DNA of 30,147 bases from Streptomyces katrae (lineage in GTDB: Bacteria > Actinomycetota > Actinomycetes > Streptomycetales > Streptomycetaceae): contig NZ_JNZY01000073.1 of assembly GCF_000717655.1 (NCBI RefSeq), forward strand, positions 1 to 30,147, in the 5' to 3' direction. How positions within the stretch are numbered: position 1 is the stretch's first letter; every line of letters starts with the position of its first letter. Position numbers and translations under genes: made by a program. Below, piece after piece: positions 24,413 through 30,147 of this stretch. Under the pieces are notes generated by a model. The model ran no database searches, was not told the DNA's origin, and saw nothing but the letters and a program-made list of their open reading frames with translations.

Positions 24413-24975
24413 TAGCGTCGCAACCTCTGGACCAGGCGTCCCGCCGGGCGACCGGTGGGACGGTGTCGAGTCGTGGGGCAGTTCGGCCCCATGGTGGTCG
24501 TCGGTGACCGGCGCGTCTCCCTCTCCTTGCCGCCGCGCGCGGCGCTGTGTCGCGCCACCTGCGCGCCGGCTGTTCCCGCGGCGGTCCCGCGAATTCCAGC
24601 ACAGTGGCGGATCTCCAACAAGGTGCGCGTGTCAGCCCGGGGAGTCGGTGACGTGCCGTGACGGCCGCACTACGCGATGTGGTCCGCCTTTCGGGAGGAA
24701 ACGGACTTACGTCATCCAAACGCGACGGCTGGCAAGGTGTCCCAGTCGAGATGATCAGGAGCGGAATGGCTGATTCAGTGGCGCAATGTCCGTTTCGCCA
24801 CCCTAAATCAACCGTCCGTTATGCCCGTATTGCCTGGTCACGGGTGAGCAAACTCACACAGCCGTGGCCATTACTTCCCGGTTGAGCCGGGGAATCGGAT
24901 GTTTAGCCTTGCCCTTTACAGGGTTGACGGATCCGACAACCCCACCCCACAACCGAGCCGAGGGCCCGAGACACC
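24413..24975. other. Intergenic region between divergent cvnA1 and the 60-residue peptide gene
   Basis: 563 nt with no convincing gene. The right half is AT-richer. Dyads seen: GTGAG-caaa-CTCAC (24844-24857) and GTGGCG-N12-CGCCAC (24778-24801). It must hold the cvnA1 promoter on the - strand, which I could not pin down, and the promoter at 24882-24909 on the + strand. Two short open frames here (24658-24885 + and 24412-24621 -) lack support. Confidence 0.5.
24882..24909 (+). promoter_or_regulatory. Promoter for the small peptide gene
   Basis: -35 TTGAGC (24882-24887), 16-nt spacer, -10 TAGCCT (24904-24909). Transcription would start near 24916, giving a 60-nt leader before GTG 24976. Confidence 0.55.
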
Positions 24976-25158
24976 GTGAAGACGACGATGATGTTCCGCA
25001 ACATAGCCAACCCCCGCCGCACCACCCTCGCGCACCTCAAGGACGCCGAGGAGCTGCAGGCGACCGAGGCTCCGGAGCACGCCGTCGAGCTCCCCGCCCA
25101 GACCGCGAACCCGCGCCGCACGATCCTGATGGACGCGCCGGTCGCCGCCGCGCAGTAA
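24976..25158 (+). CDS. Small 60-residue protein with duplicated ANPRRTxL motif
   Basis: GTG start at 24976, stop TAA 25156-25158. Third-position GC is high, as in real genes here. The peptide has the motif ANPRRTTL near residue 12 and ANPRRTIL near residue 44, separated by an acidic stretch (KDAEELQATEAPEHAVELP). It has no cysteine, signal peptide or membrane segment. Ribosome-site strength is modest (GAGGG about 13 nt upstream). A duplicated basic motif around an acidic spacer suggests a small binding or adaptor protein, or a peptide precursor; I do not recognise a family. It has its own promoter-like sequence and lies between cvnA1 and the FAH-family gene. Confidence 0.65.
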   Translation: MKTTMMFRNIANPRRTTLAHLKDAEELQATEAPEHAVELPAQTANPRRTILMDAPVAAAQ

Positions 25159-25256
25159 GCCACACGGCAAAAGGAGCGCGAAGCGCCGCTGCCTGCCGCG
25201 TTAGCCTGGGGACGCAGACTCCAGCCGGCGGAAATACAGAGGGGCAGACGCAACAC

Positions 25257-26045
25257 GTGCGCATCGCCAGGTTCTCCATCGACGGCAATGTCGCGTTCGG
25301 CGCGGTCGAGGGCAACACCGCCCCCGGCGCCGAAGGTGAGCTCGTCCTCGACATCATCAAGGGCATTCCGTTCGCGGACTTCGAGCTCTCGGGCACGAAG
25401 GTCCCGCTGAGCAAGGTCCGGCTGCTGCCGCCCGTGCTCCCGAACAAGGTCGTGGCCATCGGCCGCAACTACGCGGAGCACGCGGCGGAGCTCGGAAACG
25501 AGGTCCCGGACGTCCCGATCACCTTCTTCAAGCCGTCCACCTCGGTGGTCGGCCCGGGCGACCCGATCACGTACCCCTCCTTCTCCCAGGACCTCCACCA
25601 CGAGGCGGAGCTCGCCGTGGTCATCGGCCGCATGTGCCGAGAGGTCCCGAAGGAGCGCGTCAAGGACGTGATCCTCGGCTACACCTGCGCCAACGACGTC
25701 ACCGCCCGCGATGTCCAGCAGCGCGAGAAGCAGTGGGCCCGGGCCAAGGGCTTCGACAGCTCCTGCCCCCTCGGCCCGTGGATCGAGACCGAGCTCGACC
25801 CGAGCGATCTGACCATCCAGTGCACCGTGAACGGCGAACAGCGCCAGCTCGGCCGCACCAGCGACATGGTCCGCTCCATCGAGGACCTCGTCGTCCACAT
25901 CACCGAGGCCATGACGCTGCTCCCCGGCGACGTCATCCTCACGGGGACCCCGGCCGGAGTCGGCCCCCTCAACGTCGGCGACGAGGTCGCCGTCACCATC
26001 GAAGGCATCGGCACTCTCACCAACAAGGTGATCAAGCGTGACTAA
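25257..26045 (+). CDS. Fumarylacetoacetate hydrolase (FAH) family protein
   Basis: 262 residues from GTG 25257 (GAGGGG about 12 nt upstream). The FAH C-terminal domain spans residues ~60-260: [44 protein letters not shown] with the metal ligands Glu116 and Glu118, [14 protein letters not shown] with Asp147, [13 protein letters not shown] and [18 protein letters not shown]. Family members are Mg/Mn-dependent hydrolases, decarboxylases or isomerases acting on oxo acids such as acylpyruvates or oxaloacetate. The substrate here is not fixed by sequence. It overlaps the gltX start by 8 nt, so the two are translationally coupled. No catabolic pathway genes are nearby, which argues for a housekeeping role such as metabolite repair (inference). 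Confidence 0.92.
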   Translation: MRIARFSIDGNVAFGAVEGNTAPGAEGELVLDIIKGIPFADFELSGTKVPLSKVRLLPPVLPNKVVAIGRNYAEHAAELGNEVPDVPITFFKPSTSVVGPGDPITYPSFSQDLHHEAELAVVIGRMCREVPKERVKDVILGYTCANDVTARDVQQREKQWARAKGFDSSCPLGPWIETELDPSDLTIQCTVNGEQRQLGRTSDMVRSIEDLVVHITEAMTLLPGDVILTGTPAGVGPLNVGDEVAVTIEGIGTLTNKVIKRD

Positions 26046-27552
26046 CGCGAACTCCCCCAAGCTCTCGACTTCGCTCGAACAGGGGGTACCCCCGCGCGTA
26101 CGTTTCTGTCCCTCCCCGACCGGCAACCCCCACGTGGGCCTGGTCCGGACCGCCCTCTTCAACTGGGCGTTCGCCCGCCACCACGGCGGCACGTTCGTCT
26201 TCCGCATCGAGGACACCGACGCGGCCCGCGACTCCGAGGAGTCGTACGTCCAGCTGCTCGACTCGCTGCGCTGGCTCGGCTTCACCTGGGACGAGGGCCC
26301 CGAGGTGGGCGGCCCGCACGCCCCGTACCGCCAGTCCGAGCGCATGGACATCTACGCGGACATCGCCCAGCGCCTGCGTGACGGCGGCTACGCCTACGAC
26401 TGCTACTGCACCACCGAGGAGCTGGACGCGCGCCGCGCCGCCGCCCGCGCCGCCGGCAAGCCCTCCGGCTACGACGGCCACTGCCGCGAGCTGACGCGGG
26501 TGCAGCTGGAGGCGTACCAGGGCGAGCACCGCCCCTCGATCGTCCGCTTCCGGATGCCCGACGAGACGATCACCTTCACGGACCTGGTCCGCGGCGAGAT
26601 CTCCGTCACCCCGGAGAACGTCTCCGACTTCGGCATCCTGCGGGCCAACGGCGCCCCGCTGTACACGCTCGTCAACCCGGTCGACGACGCGCTGATGCAG
26701 ATCACGCACGTGCTCCGCGGCGAGGACCTGCTGTCCTCCACCCCGCGCCAGATCGCGCTCTACAAGGCGCTGATGGAGCTCGGCGTCGCCACCGGCGTCC
26801 CGCAGTTCGGCCACCTGCCGTACGTCATGGGCGAGGGCAACAAGAAGCTCTCCAAGCGCGACCCGGAGAGCTCGCTCAACCTGTACCGCGAGCGCGGCTT
26901 CCTCCCCGAGGGCCTGCTGAACTACCTCTCGCTCCTCGGCTGGTCCTTCTCCAAGGACCAGGACGTCTTCTCGATCGAGGAGATGGTGGCGAAGTTCGAC
27001 ATCCCGGACGTCAACGCCAACCCTGCGCGCTTCGACCTCAAGAAGGCCGAGGCCATCAACGCCGACCACATCCGCCTGCTGGACCCGAAGGCCTTCGCGG
27101 ACGCCTGCGTCCCGTGGCTGCAGGCCCCGCACGCCAACTGGGAGGCGGAGGACTTCGACGCCGAGGCCTGGGCGGCCATCGCGCCGTACGCCCAGACCCG
27201 CGTGACCGTCCTGTCGGACATCACCGCCAACGTCGACTTCCTGTTCCGCAAGGAGCCGGTCGAGGACCAGGCGTCCTGGGACAAGGCGATGAAGGGCGAG
27301 CCCGCGGCCCTCCTGACCACCGCCCGCGCCAGCCTGGACGCGGCCGACTGGAGCGACCCCGAGTCCCTCAAGCAGGCCGTCCTGACCGCCGGCGAGGCCC
27401 ACGGGCTCAAGCTCGGCAAGGCCCAGGCCCCGGTCCGCGTGGCCGTCACCGGCCGCACGGTCGGCCTGCCGCTCTTCGAGTCCCTGCAGATCCTGGGCAA
27501 GGACCGCTCGCTGTCCCGCATCGACGCGGCCCTGGCCAAGCTCGCCGCGTAA
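26038..27552 (+). CDS. gltX: Glutamyl-tRNA synthetase
   Basis: 504 residues, a class I aminoacyl-tRNA synthetase. Seen: the HIGH motif as [11 protein letters not shown] (His32), FRIEDTD, the KMSKS loop as KKLSKR (269-274), and a helical anticodon-binding domain in the last ~170 residues. It ligates glutamate to tRNA-Glu. Streptomyces generally lack a glutaminyl-tRNA synthetase, so their GluRS is expected also to charge tRNA-Gln, with GatCAB then amidating Glu to Gln. The tRNA-Glu/tRNA-Gln cluster at 28479-28968 fits this. The N-terminus starts at GTG 26038 inside the end of the FAH gene. Residues 2-18 are an unconserved extension; GTG 26038 is the only start that fits the overlap, though a later start is possible. 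Confidence 0.97.
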   Translation: MTNANSPKLSTSLEQGVPPRVRFCPSPTGNPHVGLVRTALFNWAFARHHGGTFVFRIEDTDAARDSEESYVQLLDSLRWLGFTWDEGPEVGGPHAPYRQSERMDIYADIAQRLRDGGYAYDCYCTTEELDARRAAARAAGKPSGYDGHCRELTRVQLEAYQGEHRPSIVRFRMPDETITFTDLVRGEISVTPENVSDFGILRANGAPLYTLVNPVDDALMQITHVLRGEDLLSSTPRQIALYKALMELGVATGVPQFGHLPYVMGEGNKKLSKRDPESSLNLYRERGFLPEGLLNYLSLLGWSFSKDQDVFSIEEMVAKFDIPDVNANPARFDLKKAEAINADHIRLLDPKAFADACVPWLQAPHANWEAEDFDAEAWAAIAPYAQTRVTVLSDITANVDFLFRKEPVEDQASWDKAMKGEPAALLTTARASLDAADWSDPESLKQAVLTAGEAHGLKLGKAQAPVRVAVTGRTVGLPLFESLQILGKDRSLSRIDAALAKLAA

Positions 27553-27565
27553 CCCCGCGTGTCCC

Positions 27566-27610
27566 TCAGGGGGCGGCGGCCGGGGAAGGATCCCGGCCGC
27601 CGCCCCCTGA
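27566..27610 (+). terminator. Strong hairpin terminator after gltX
   Basis: 19-bp perfect stem, 27566-27584 and 27592-27610, 7-nt loop, 13 nt past the gltX stop. No T run. Confidence 0.85.
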
Positions 27611-27651
27611 GGTGTTTCGGCAAACCCCGGGGGCGGCGCCCCACGATGTCG

Positions 27652-27657
27652 TAGCGT
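27652..27657 (+). promoter_or_regulatory. -10 element of a probable leaderless promoter (HAD gene)
   Basis: TAGCGT lies 7 nt before ATG 27665. GGAGG is present but only one or two nt from the ATG, too close to serve as a ribosome site. The arrangement copies that before 10205 (GTAGCGTCGG in both). Confidence 0.55.
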
Positions 27658-27664
27658 CGGAGGT

Positions 27665-28393
27665 ATGCCGATCCGCGCCGTGCTGTGGGACATCGACGAC
27701 ACCCTGTTCGACTACACGGGGGCGGACAGCGCCGGCCTCGCGCGCCGGCTCGCCGAGGAGGGCATCGCGCAGCGGTACGGGTCCCCCGCGCAGGCGCTCG
27801 CGCTGTGGCGGGAGATCACCACCCGCCACTGGGAGCGCTTCGCCGCCGGGGAGGTGGGCTTCCAGGAGCAGCGCCGCGACCGGGTACGGGACTTCCTCGG
27901 CGAGCCCGGGATGAGCGCGGCCGATGCCGACGGCTGGTTCGACCGGTACGTGGTGCACTACAAGGCCGCCTGGACGCTGTTCCCCGACGTCGTGCCCGTA
28001 CTGGACGCCCTCGCGGCCGGCTACCGGCACGGGGTGCTCTCCAACTCCTCCACCGTCAACCAGGACCCCAAGCTGCGCCACCTCGGGCTGCGCGAGCGCT
28101 TCGAGGTGCTCGTGTGCGCCGCGGAACTGGGCATCAGCAAGCCCGAGGCAGCGGCCTTCCTGGCGGCCTGCGCGGCGCTCGGGCTGCCGCCGGGCGACGT
28201 GGCGTACGTGGGGGACCAGCCGGAGATCGATGCGCGCGGCGCCCGCGACGCCGGGCTGACCGCGGTCTGGCTCGACCGCGACGGCGGACGGGGGCCGGGC
28301 CCCGTCGGCGTGCACCGGATCGCCGGGCTCGCCCGGCTCCCGGAGCTGCTGGCCTCGGATACCCGTTTTGGAGCACGGTCAGGCATCCGGTAA
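27665..28393 (+). CDS. HAD-superfamily hydrolase
   Basis: 242 residues with all four haloacid dehalogenase motifs: I WDIDDTLFD (nucleophile Asp9, acid/base Asp11), II VLSNSST, III ISKPE (Lys) and IV VAYVGDQPEID. A helical cap domain (~18-90) contains TTRHWERFAAGEVGFQEQRR, as in type C1 phosphatases of the YjjG/HAD-IA group. Likely a cytoplasmic phosphatase for a small phosphorylated metabolite; the exact substrate is unknown. Separated from gltX by a terminator, with its own leaderless promoter. The tRNA-cluster promoter overlaps its stop codon. Confidence 0.92.
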   Translation: MPIRAVLWDIDDTLFDYTGADSAGLARRLAEEGIAQRYGSPAQALALWREITTRHWERFAAGEVGFQEQRRDRVRDFLGEPGMSAADADGWFDRYVVHYKAAWTLFPDVVPVLDALAAGYRHGVLSNSSTVNQDPKLRHLGLRERFEVLVCAAELGISKPEAAAFLAACAALGLPPGDVAYVGDQPEIDARGARDAGLTAVWLDRDGGRGPGPVGVHRIAGLARLPELLASDTRFGARSGIR

Positions 28394-28396
28394 TGT
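28368..28396 (+). promoter_or_regulatory. Promoter of the tRNA cluster
   Basis: -35 TTGGAG (28368-28373), 17-nt spacer, -10 TAATGT (28391-28396), about 85 nt upstream of the first tRNA. The -10 contains the HAD stop codon TAA. Confidence 0.6.
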
Positions 28397-28478
28397 TCTT
28401 TCTGCGCCGCCGGAGCGGGCCGAAAGGCCGGACGGAGGCGCCACTCGAAAGAAAAGCCCCCAGGGGGTTGACTTTCGG

Positions 28479-28550
28479 TGGGGTATAGTGTAATTGGCAA
28501 CACGAGGGTTTCTGGTTCCCTTATTCTAGGTTCGAGTCCTGGTACCCCAG
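28479..28550 (+). tRNA. tRNA-Gln (CTG)
   Basis: 72 nt. Acceptor TGGGGTA/TACCCCA, D-arm with TAATTGGCA, anticodon loop TTCTGGT (anticodon CTG), T-loop TTCGAGT. The 3' CCA is not encoded. The last anticodon-stem pair is T-T. Confidence 0.95.
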
Positions 28551-28577
28551 CGCAGTGCAGTAGTAACGCAGTGCTTT

Positions 28578-28650
28578 GCCCCCGTTGTGTAGCGGCCTAG
28601 CACGCCGCCCTCTCAAGGCGGTAGCGCCGGTTCGAATCCGGTCGGGGGTA
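28578..28650 (+). tRNA. tRNA-Glu (CTC), copy 1
   Basis: 73 nt. Acceptor GCCCCCG/CGGGGGT with a G-T first pair, anticodon stem CCGCC/GGCGG around CTCTCAA (anticodon CTC), T-loop TTCGAAT. CCA not encoded. Confidence 0.96.
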
Positions 28651-28714
28651 CAGATCCTTCCCGCAAGATCTCCATTTGGGTAGCTCCCGGACGTCTTGAT
28701 GCAGGATCGCTAGG

Positions 28715-28787
28715 GCCCCCGTTGTGTAGCGGCCTAGCACGCCGCCCTCTCAAGGCGGTAGCGCCGGTTCGAATCCGGTCGGGGGTA
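28715..28787 (+). tRNA. tRNA-Glu (CTC), copy 2
   Basis: 73 nt, identical to the copy at 28578-28650. Confidence 0.96.
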
Positions 28788-28808
28788 CTGGTCTGGTATA
28801 GACCACAT

Positions 28809-28880
28809 TGGGCTATGGTGTAATTGGCAACACGAAGGTTTCTGGTTCCTTTGTTCTAGGTTCGAGTCCTGGTAGCCCAG
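28809..28880 (+). tRNA. tRNA-Gln (CTG), second isodecoder
   Basis: 72 nt, same anticodon loop TTCTGGT. Differs from the copy at 28479 by compensatory changes in the acceptor stem (G-C to C-G) and the anticodon stem (G-C to A-T), plus two single-strand or D-arm changes. CCA not encoded. Confidence 0.95.
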
Positions 28881-28895
28881 CGCAGTACAGAGCAA

Positions 28896-28968
28896 GCCCC
28901 CGTTGTGTAGCGGCCTAGCACGCCGCCCTCTCAAGGCGGTAGCGCCGGTTCGAATCCGGTCGGGGGTA
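28896..28968 (+). tRNA. tRNA-Glu (CTC), copy 3
   Basis: 73 nt, identical to the other two tRNA-Glu copies. Last tRNA of the cluster, followed at once by a terminator. Confidence 0.96.
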
Positions 28969-28974
28969 CGCACG

Positions 28975-29011
28975 GAAGAGGCCCTCCGCGTTCGTCGCGG
29001 AGGGCCTCTTC
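28975..29011. terminator. Terminator of the tRNA cluster
   Basis: Perfect 16-bp inverted repeat GAAGAGGCCCTCCGCG (28975-28990) and its complement (28996-29011), 5-nt loop, 6 nt past the last tRNA. It also lies downstream of ndgR on the other strand and could serve both. Confidence 0.88.
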
Positions 29012-29148
29012 GCTGTTCCCGAACGCACTCCCACCCCCGTACCGGGCCGTACCGGGCCCGTACAAGTGCGGGCCCGGAGGCGCGTGTTCGGACGTGTGCG
29101 GCGTCGTACGCGCCCCCGGGCCCGGGGGAGTGGGGAAGGGCCGGGAGG

Positions 29149-29865
29149 TCAGCCGGAGCGGCGCAGGGCCTCCGTCAGGCGGGCGGCCGCGTCGATGACG
29201 GCCTGGGCGTGCATCCGGCCCGGGTGGCGGGTCAGGCGCTCGATCGGCCCGGAGACCGACACGGCGGCCACCACGCGGTTCGACGGCCCGCGCACCGGCG
29301 CCGAGACCGACGCCACGCCGGGCTCCCGCTCGCCGATCGACTGCGCCCAGCCGCGGCGCCGTACGCCCGACAGGGCCGTCGCCGTGAAGCGCGCGCCCTG
29401 CAGCCCGCGGTGGAGCCGCTCGGGCTCCTCCCAGGCCATCAGGATCTGCGCGGCCGAGCCGGCCTTCATCGGGAGCGTGGAGCCCACCGGGACGGTGTCC
29501 CGGAGGCCCGAAAGCCGCTCCGCGGCCGCCACGCAGATGCGCATGTCGCCCTGACGCCGGTAGAGCTGCGCGCTCTCGCCCGTCACGTCACGGAGGTGGG
29601 TGAGTACCGGTCCCGCCGTGGCCAGCAGGCGGTCCTCGCCGGCCGCGGCGGCGAGCTCCGCCAGCCGCGGTCCGAGGATGAACCGGCCCTGCATGTCCCT
29701 CGCCACCATCCGGTGGTGTTCCAGTGCCACGGCCAGGCGATGTGCCGTGGGTCGTGCGAGCCCTGTCGCCGCGACCAGCCCGGCGAGGGTGGCCGGACCG
29801 GACTCCAGTGCGCTCAGTACCAGAGCTGCCTTGTCGAGAACGCCGACGCCGCTAGAGTTGTCCAT
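29149..29865 (-). CDS. ndgR: IclR-family regulator of amino acid metabolism
   Basis: 238 residues from ATG 29865 (MDNSSGVGVLDKAALVLSAL), the length I recall for Streptomyces NdgR. The N-terminal winged helix (~10-65) contains LAGLVAATGLARPTAHRLAVAL. The C-terminal IclR effector domain (~80-235) contains RQGDMRICVAAAERLSGLRD, LPMKAGSAAQILMAW and PVRGPSNRVVAAVSVSGPIERL. NdgR is known to control leucine, isoleucine and other amino acid genes, notably the divergent leuCD. The gene order here is the same. There is no clear ribosome site, so translation may be leaderless or weak. The longer frame to 29952 is rejected because it crosses the operator. Confidence 0.93.
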   Translation of the reverse strand: MDNSSGVGVLDKAALVLSALESGPATLAGLVAATGLARPTAHRLAVALEHHRMVARDMQGRFILGPRLAELAAAAGEDRLLATAGPVLTHLRDVTGESAQLYRRQGDMRICVAAAERLSGLRDTVPVGSTLPMKAGSAAQILMAWEEPERLHRGLQGARFTATALSGVRRRGWAQSIGEREPGVASVSAPVRGPSNRVVAAVSVSGPIERLTRHPGRMHAQAVIDAAARLTEALRRSG

Positions 29866-29882
29866 GAAACGATATTCGCGTC

Positions 29883-29893
29883 TCACACTGTGA
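29883..29893. promoter_or_regulatory. Palindrome in the ndgR/leuC intergenic region
   Basis: TCACA-c-TGTGA, perfect 5-bp arms, extended to GTCTCACACTGTGAAAC. It lies 18 nt upstream of the ndgR start, where an autoregulatory IclR-type operator would be expected. A TATAAA at 30010-30015, 35 nt before leuC, could be the leuC -10, but no -35 was seen. Confidence 0.5.
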
Positions 29894-30049
29894 AACGCAA
29901 GTTCAATTTTTCCAAGAACCAGCGAGTCTGTATGTGCGGGTCCACGAACCACTGGGTCCGAGCCGTCGTCCGGCGCGTGGGGTCCGGGCGATCAGGCGCA
30001 CCAGATCTCTATAAAGCGCCGGCACAACCGGCCGGCCGGAGGGAAAGCG

Positions 30050-30147
30050 ATGGGTAGGACACTCGCGGAGAAGGTCTGGGACGACCATGTCGTCCGGCGC
30101 GCCGAGGGCGAGCCCGACCTCCTCTTCATCGATCTGCACCTGCTGCA
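30050..30147 (+). CDS. leuC: 3-isopropylmalate dehydratase large subunit, N-terminus (partial)
   Basis: ATG 30050 has GGAGGG 6-8 nt upstream. The 32 residues before the window ends ([20 protein letters not shown] and [10 protein letters not shown]) match the start of actinobacterial LeuC, the [4Fe-4S] aconitase-type large subunit that isomerises 2- to 3-isopropylmalate with LeuD. The cluster-binding cysteines lie beyond the window. Divergent from ndgR, its known regulator. Confidence 0.94.
   Translation, partial: MGRTLAEKVWDDHVVRRAEGEPDLLFIDLHLL

Noticed and set aside
24412..24621. 69-codon - strand frame just upstream of cvnA1, ending in TAGTG overlap
   Set aside because: The overlap looks like coupling, but the sequence is Arg/Thr-rich without family features or a good ribosome site.
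24658..24885. 75-codon + strand frame in the cvnA1 upstream region
   Set aside because: Codon use unlike neighbouring genes, no ribosome site, and it covers the AT-rich promoter area.
28578..28968. Repeated units in the tRNA region as a CRISPR-like or mobile repeat array
   Set aside because: The repeats are complete tRNA-Glu and tRNA-Gln genes; spacers are unequal and there are no cas genes or insertion ends.

Overview
The window is chromosomal DNA from an actinomycete, almost certainly a Streptomyces. GC content and third-position GC are very high, ribosome binding sites are GGAGG-like, GTG starts are frequent, and the gene order leuB-ilvE ... pccB-pccE ... two conservons ... gltX-tRNAs-ndgR-leuC matches the conserved core region I remember from Streptomyces coelicolor. 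I see no mobile element, prophage or CRISPR array.

Layout, left to right. 1-1532: the end of leuB and all of ilvE (branched-chain amino acid synthesis). 1868-3827: a small lipoprotein gene facing an NCS1-type permease gene. 3985-8179: a compact operon on the + strand, divergent from the permease, encoding a fused urease gamma-beta subunit, a divergent urease alpha subunit, an agmatine deiminase and a TetR regulator. The permease/operon gap holds a set of palindromes. 8475-10097: a citramalate synthase-type LeuA homologue behind a leader with a strong terminator. 10205-12200: a secreted or membrane protein with a Gly/Phe/Asp-rich tail, facing a YceI-family gene with a MarR-like operator and promoter. 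12458-14268: propionyl-CoA carboxylase beta and epsilon subunits.

14717-24412 holds two conservons on the - strand. Each has a CvnA sensor-kinase-like protein, a CvnB roadblock protein, a CvnC DUF742 protein and a CvnD Ras-like GTPase. As written, both are damaged at the same places: cvnB has an internal frameshifting deletion, and the end of cvnC plus the P-loop half of cvnD is missing. The 3' end of cvnA1 also runs out of frame. Every break sits at the right-hand edge of a block that is identical between the two conservons. There are three such blocks, and each measures exactly 99 nt. This looks like an assembly overlap artefact rather than biology, so the real genome probably carries two intact conservons.

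24976-28968: a 60-residue peptide with a duplicated ANPRRT(T/I)L motif, a fumarylacetoacetate hydrolase-family protein overlapping gltX, a HAD hydrolase, and five tRNA genes (Gln, Glu, Glu, Gln, Glu). gltX beside tRNA-Glu and tRNA-Gln fits a non-discriminating GluRS that charges both. 29149-30147: the IclR-family regulator NdgR, divergent from leuC. The window thus starts and ends with leucine-pathway genes. The most interesting biological hypothesis is the urease-like/agmatine deiminase operon, which may convert agmatine through N-carbamoylputrescine to putrescine.
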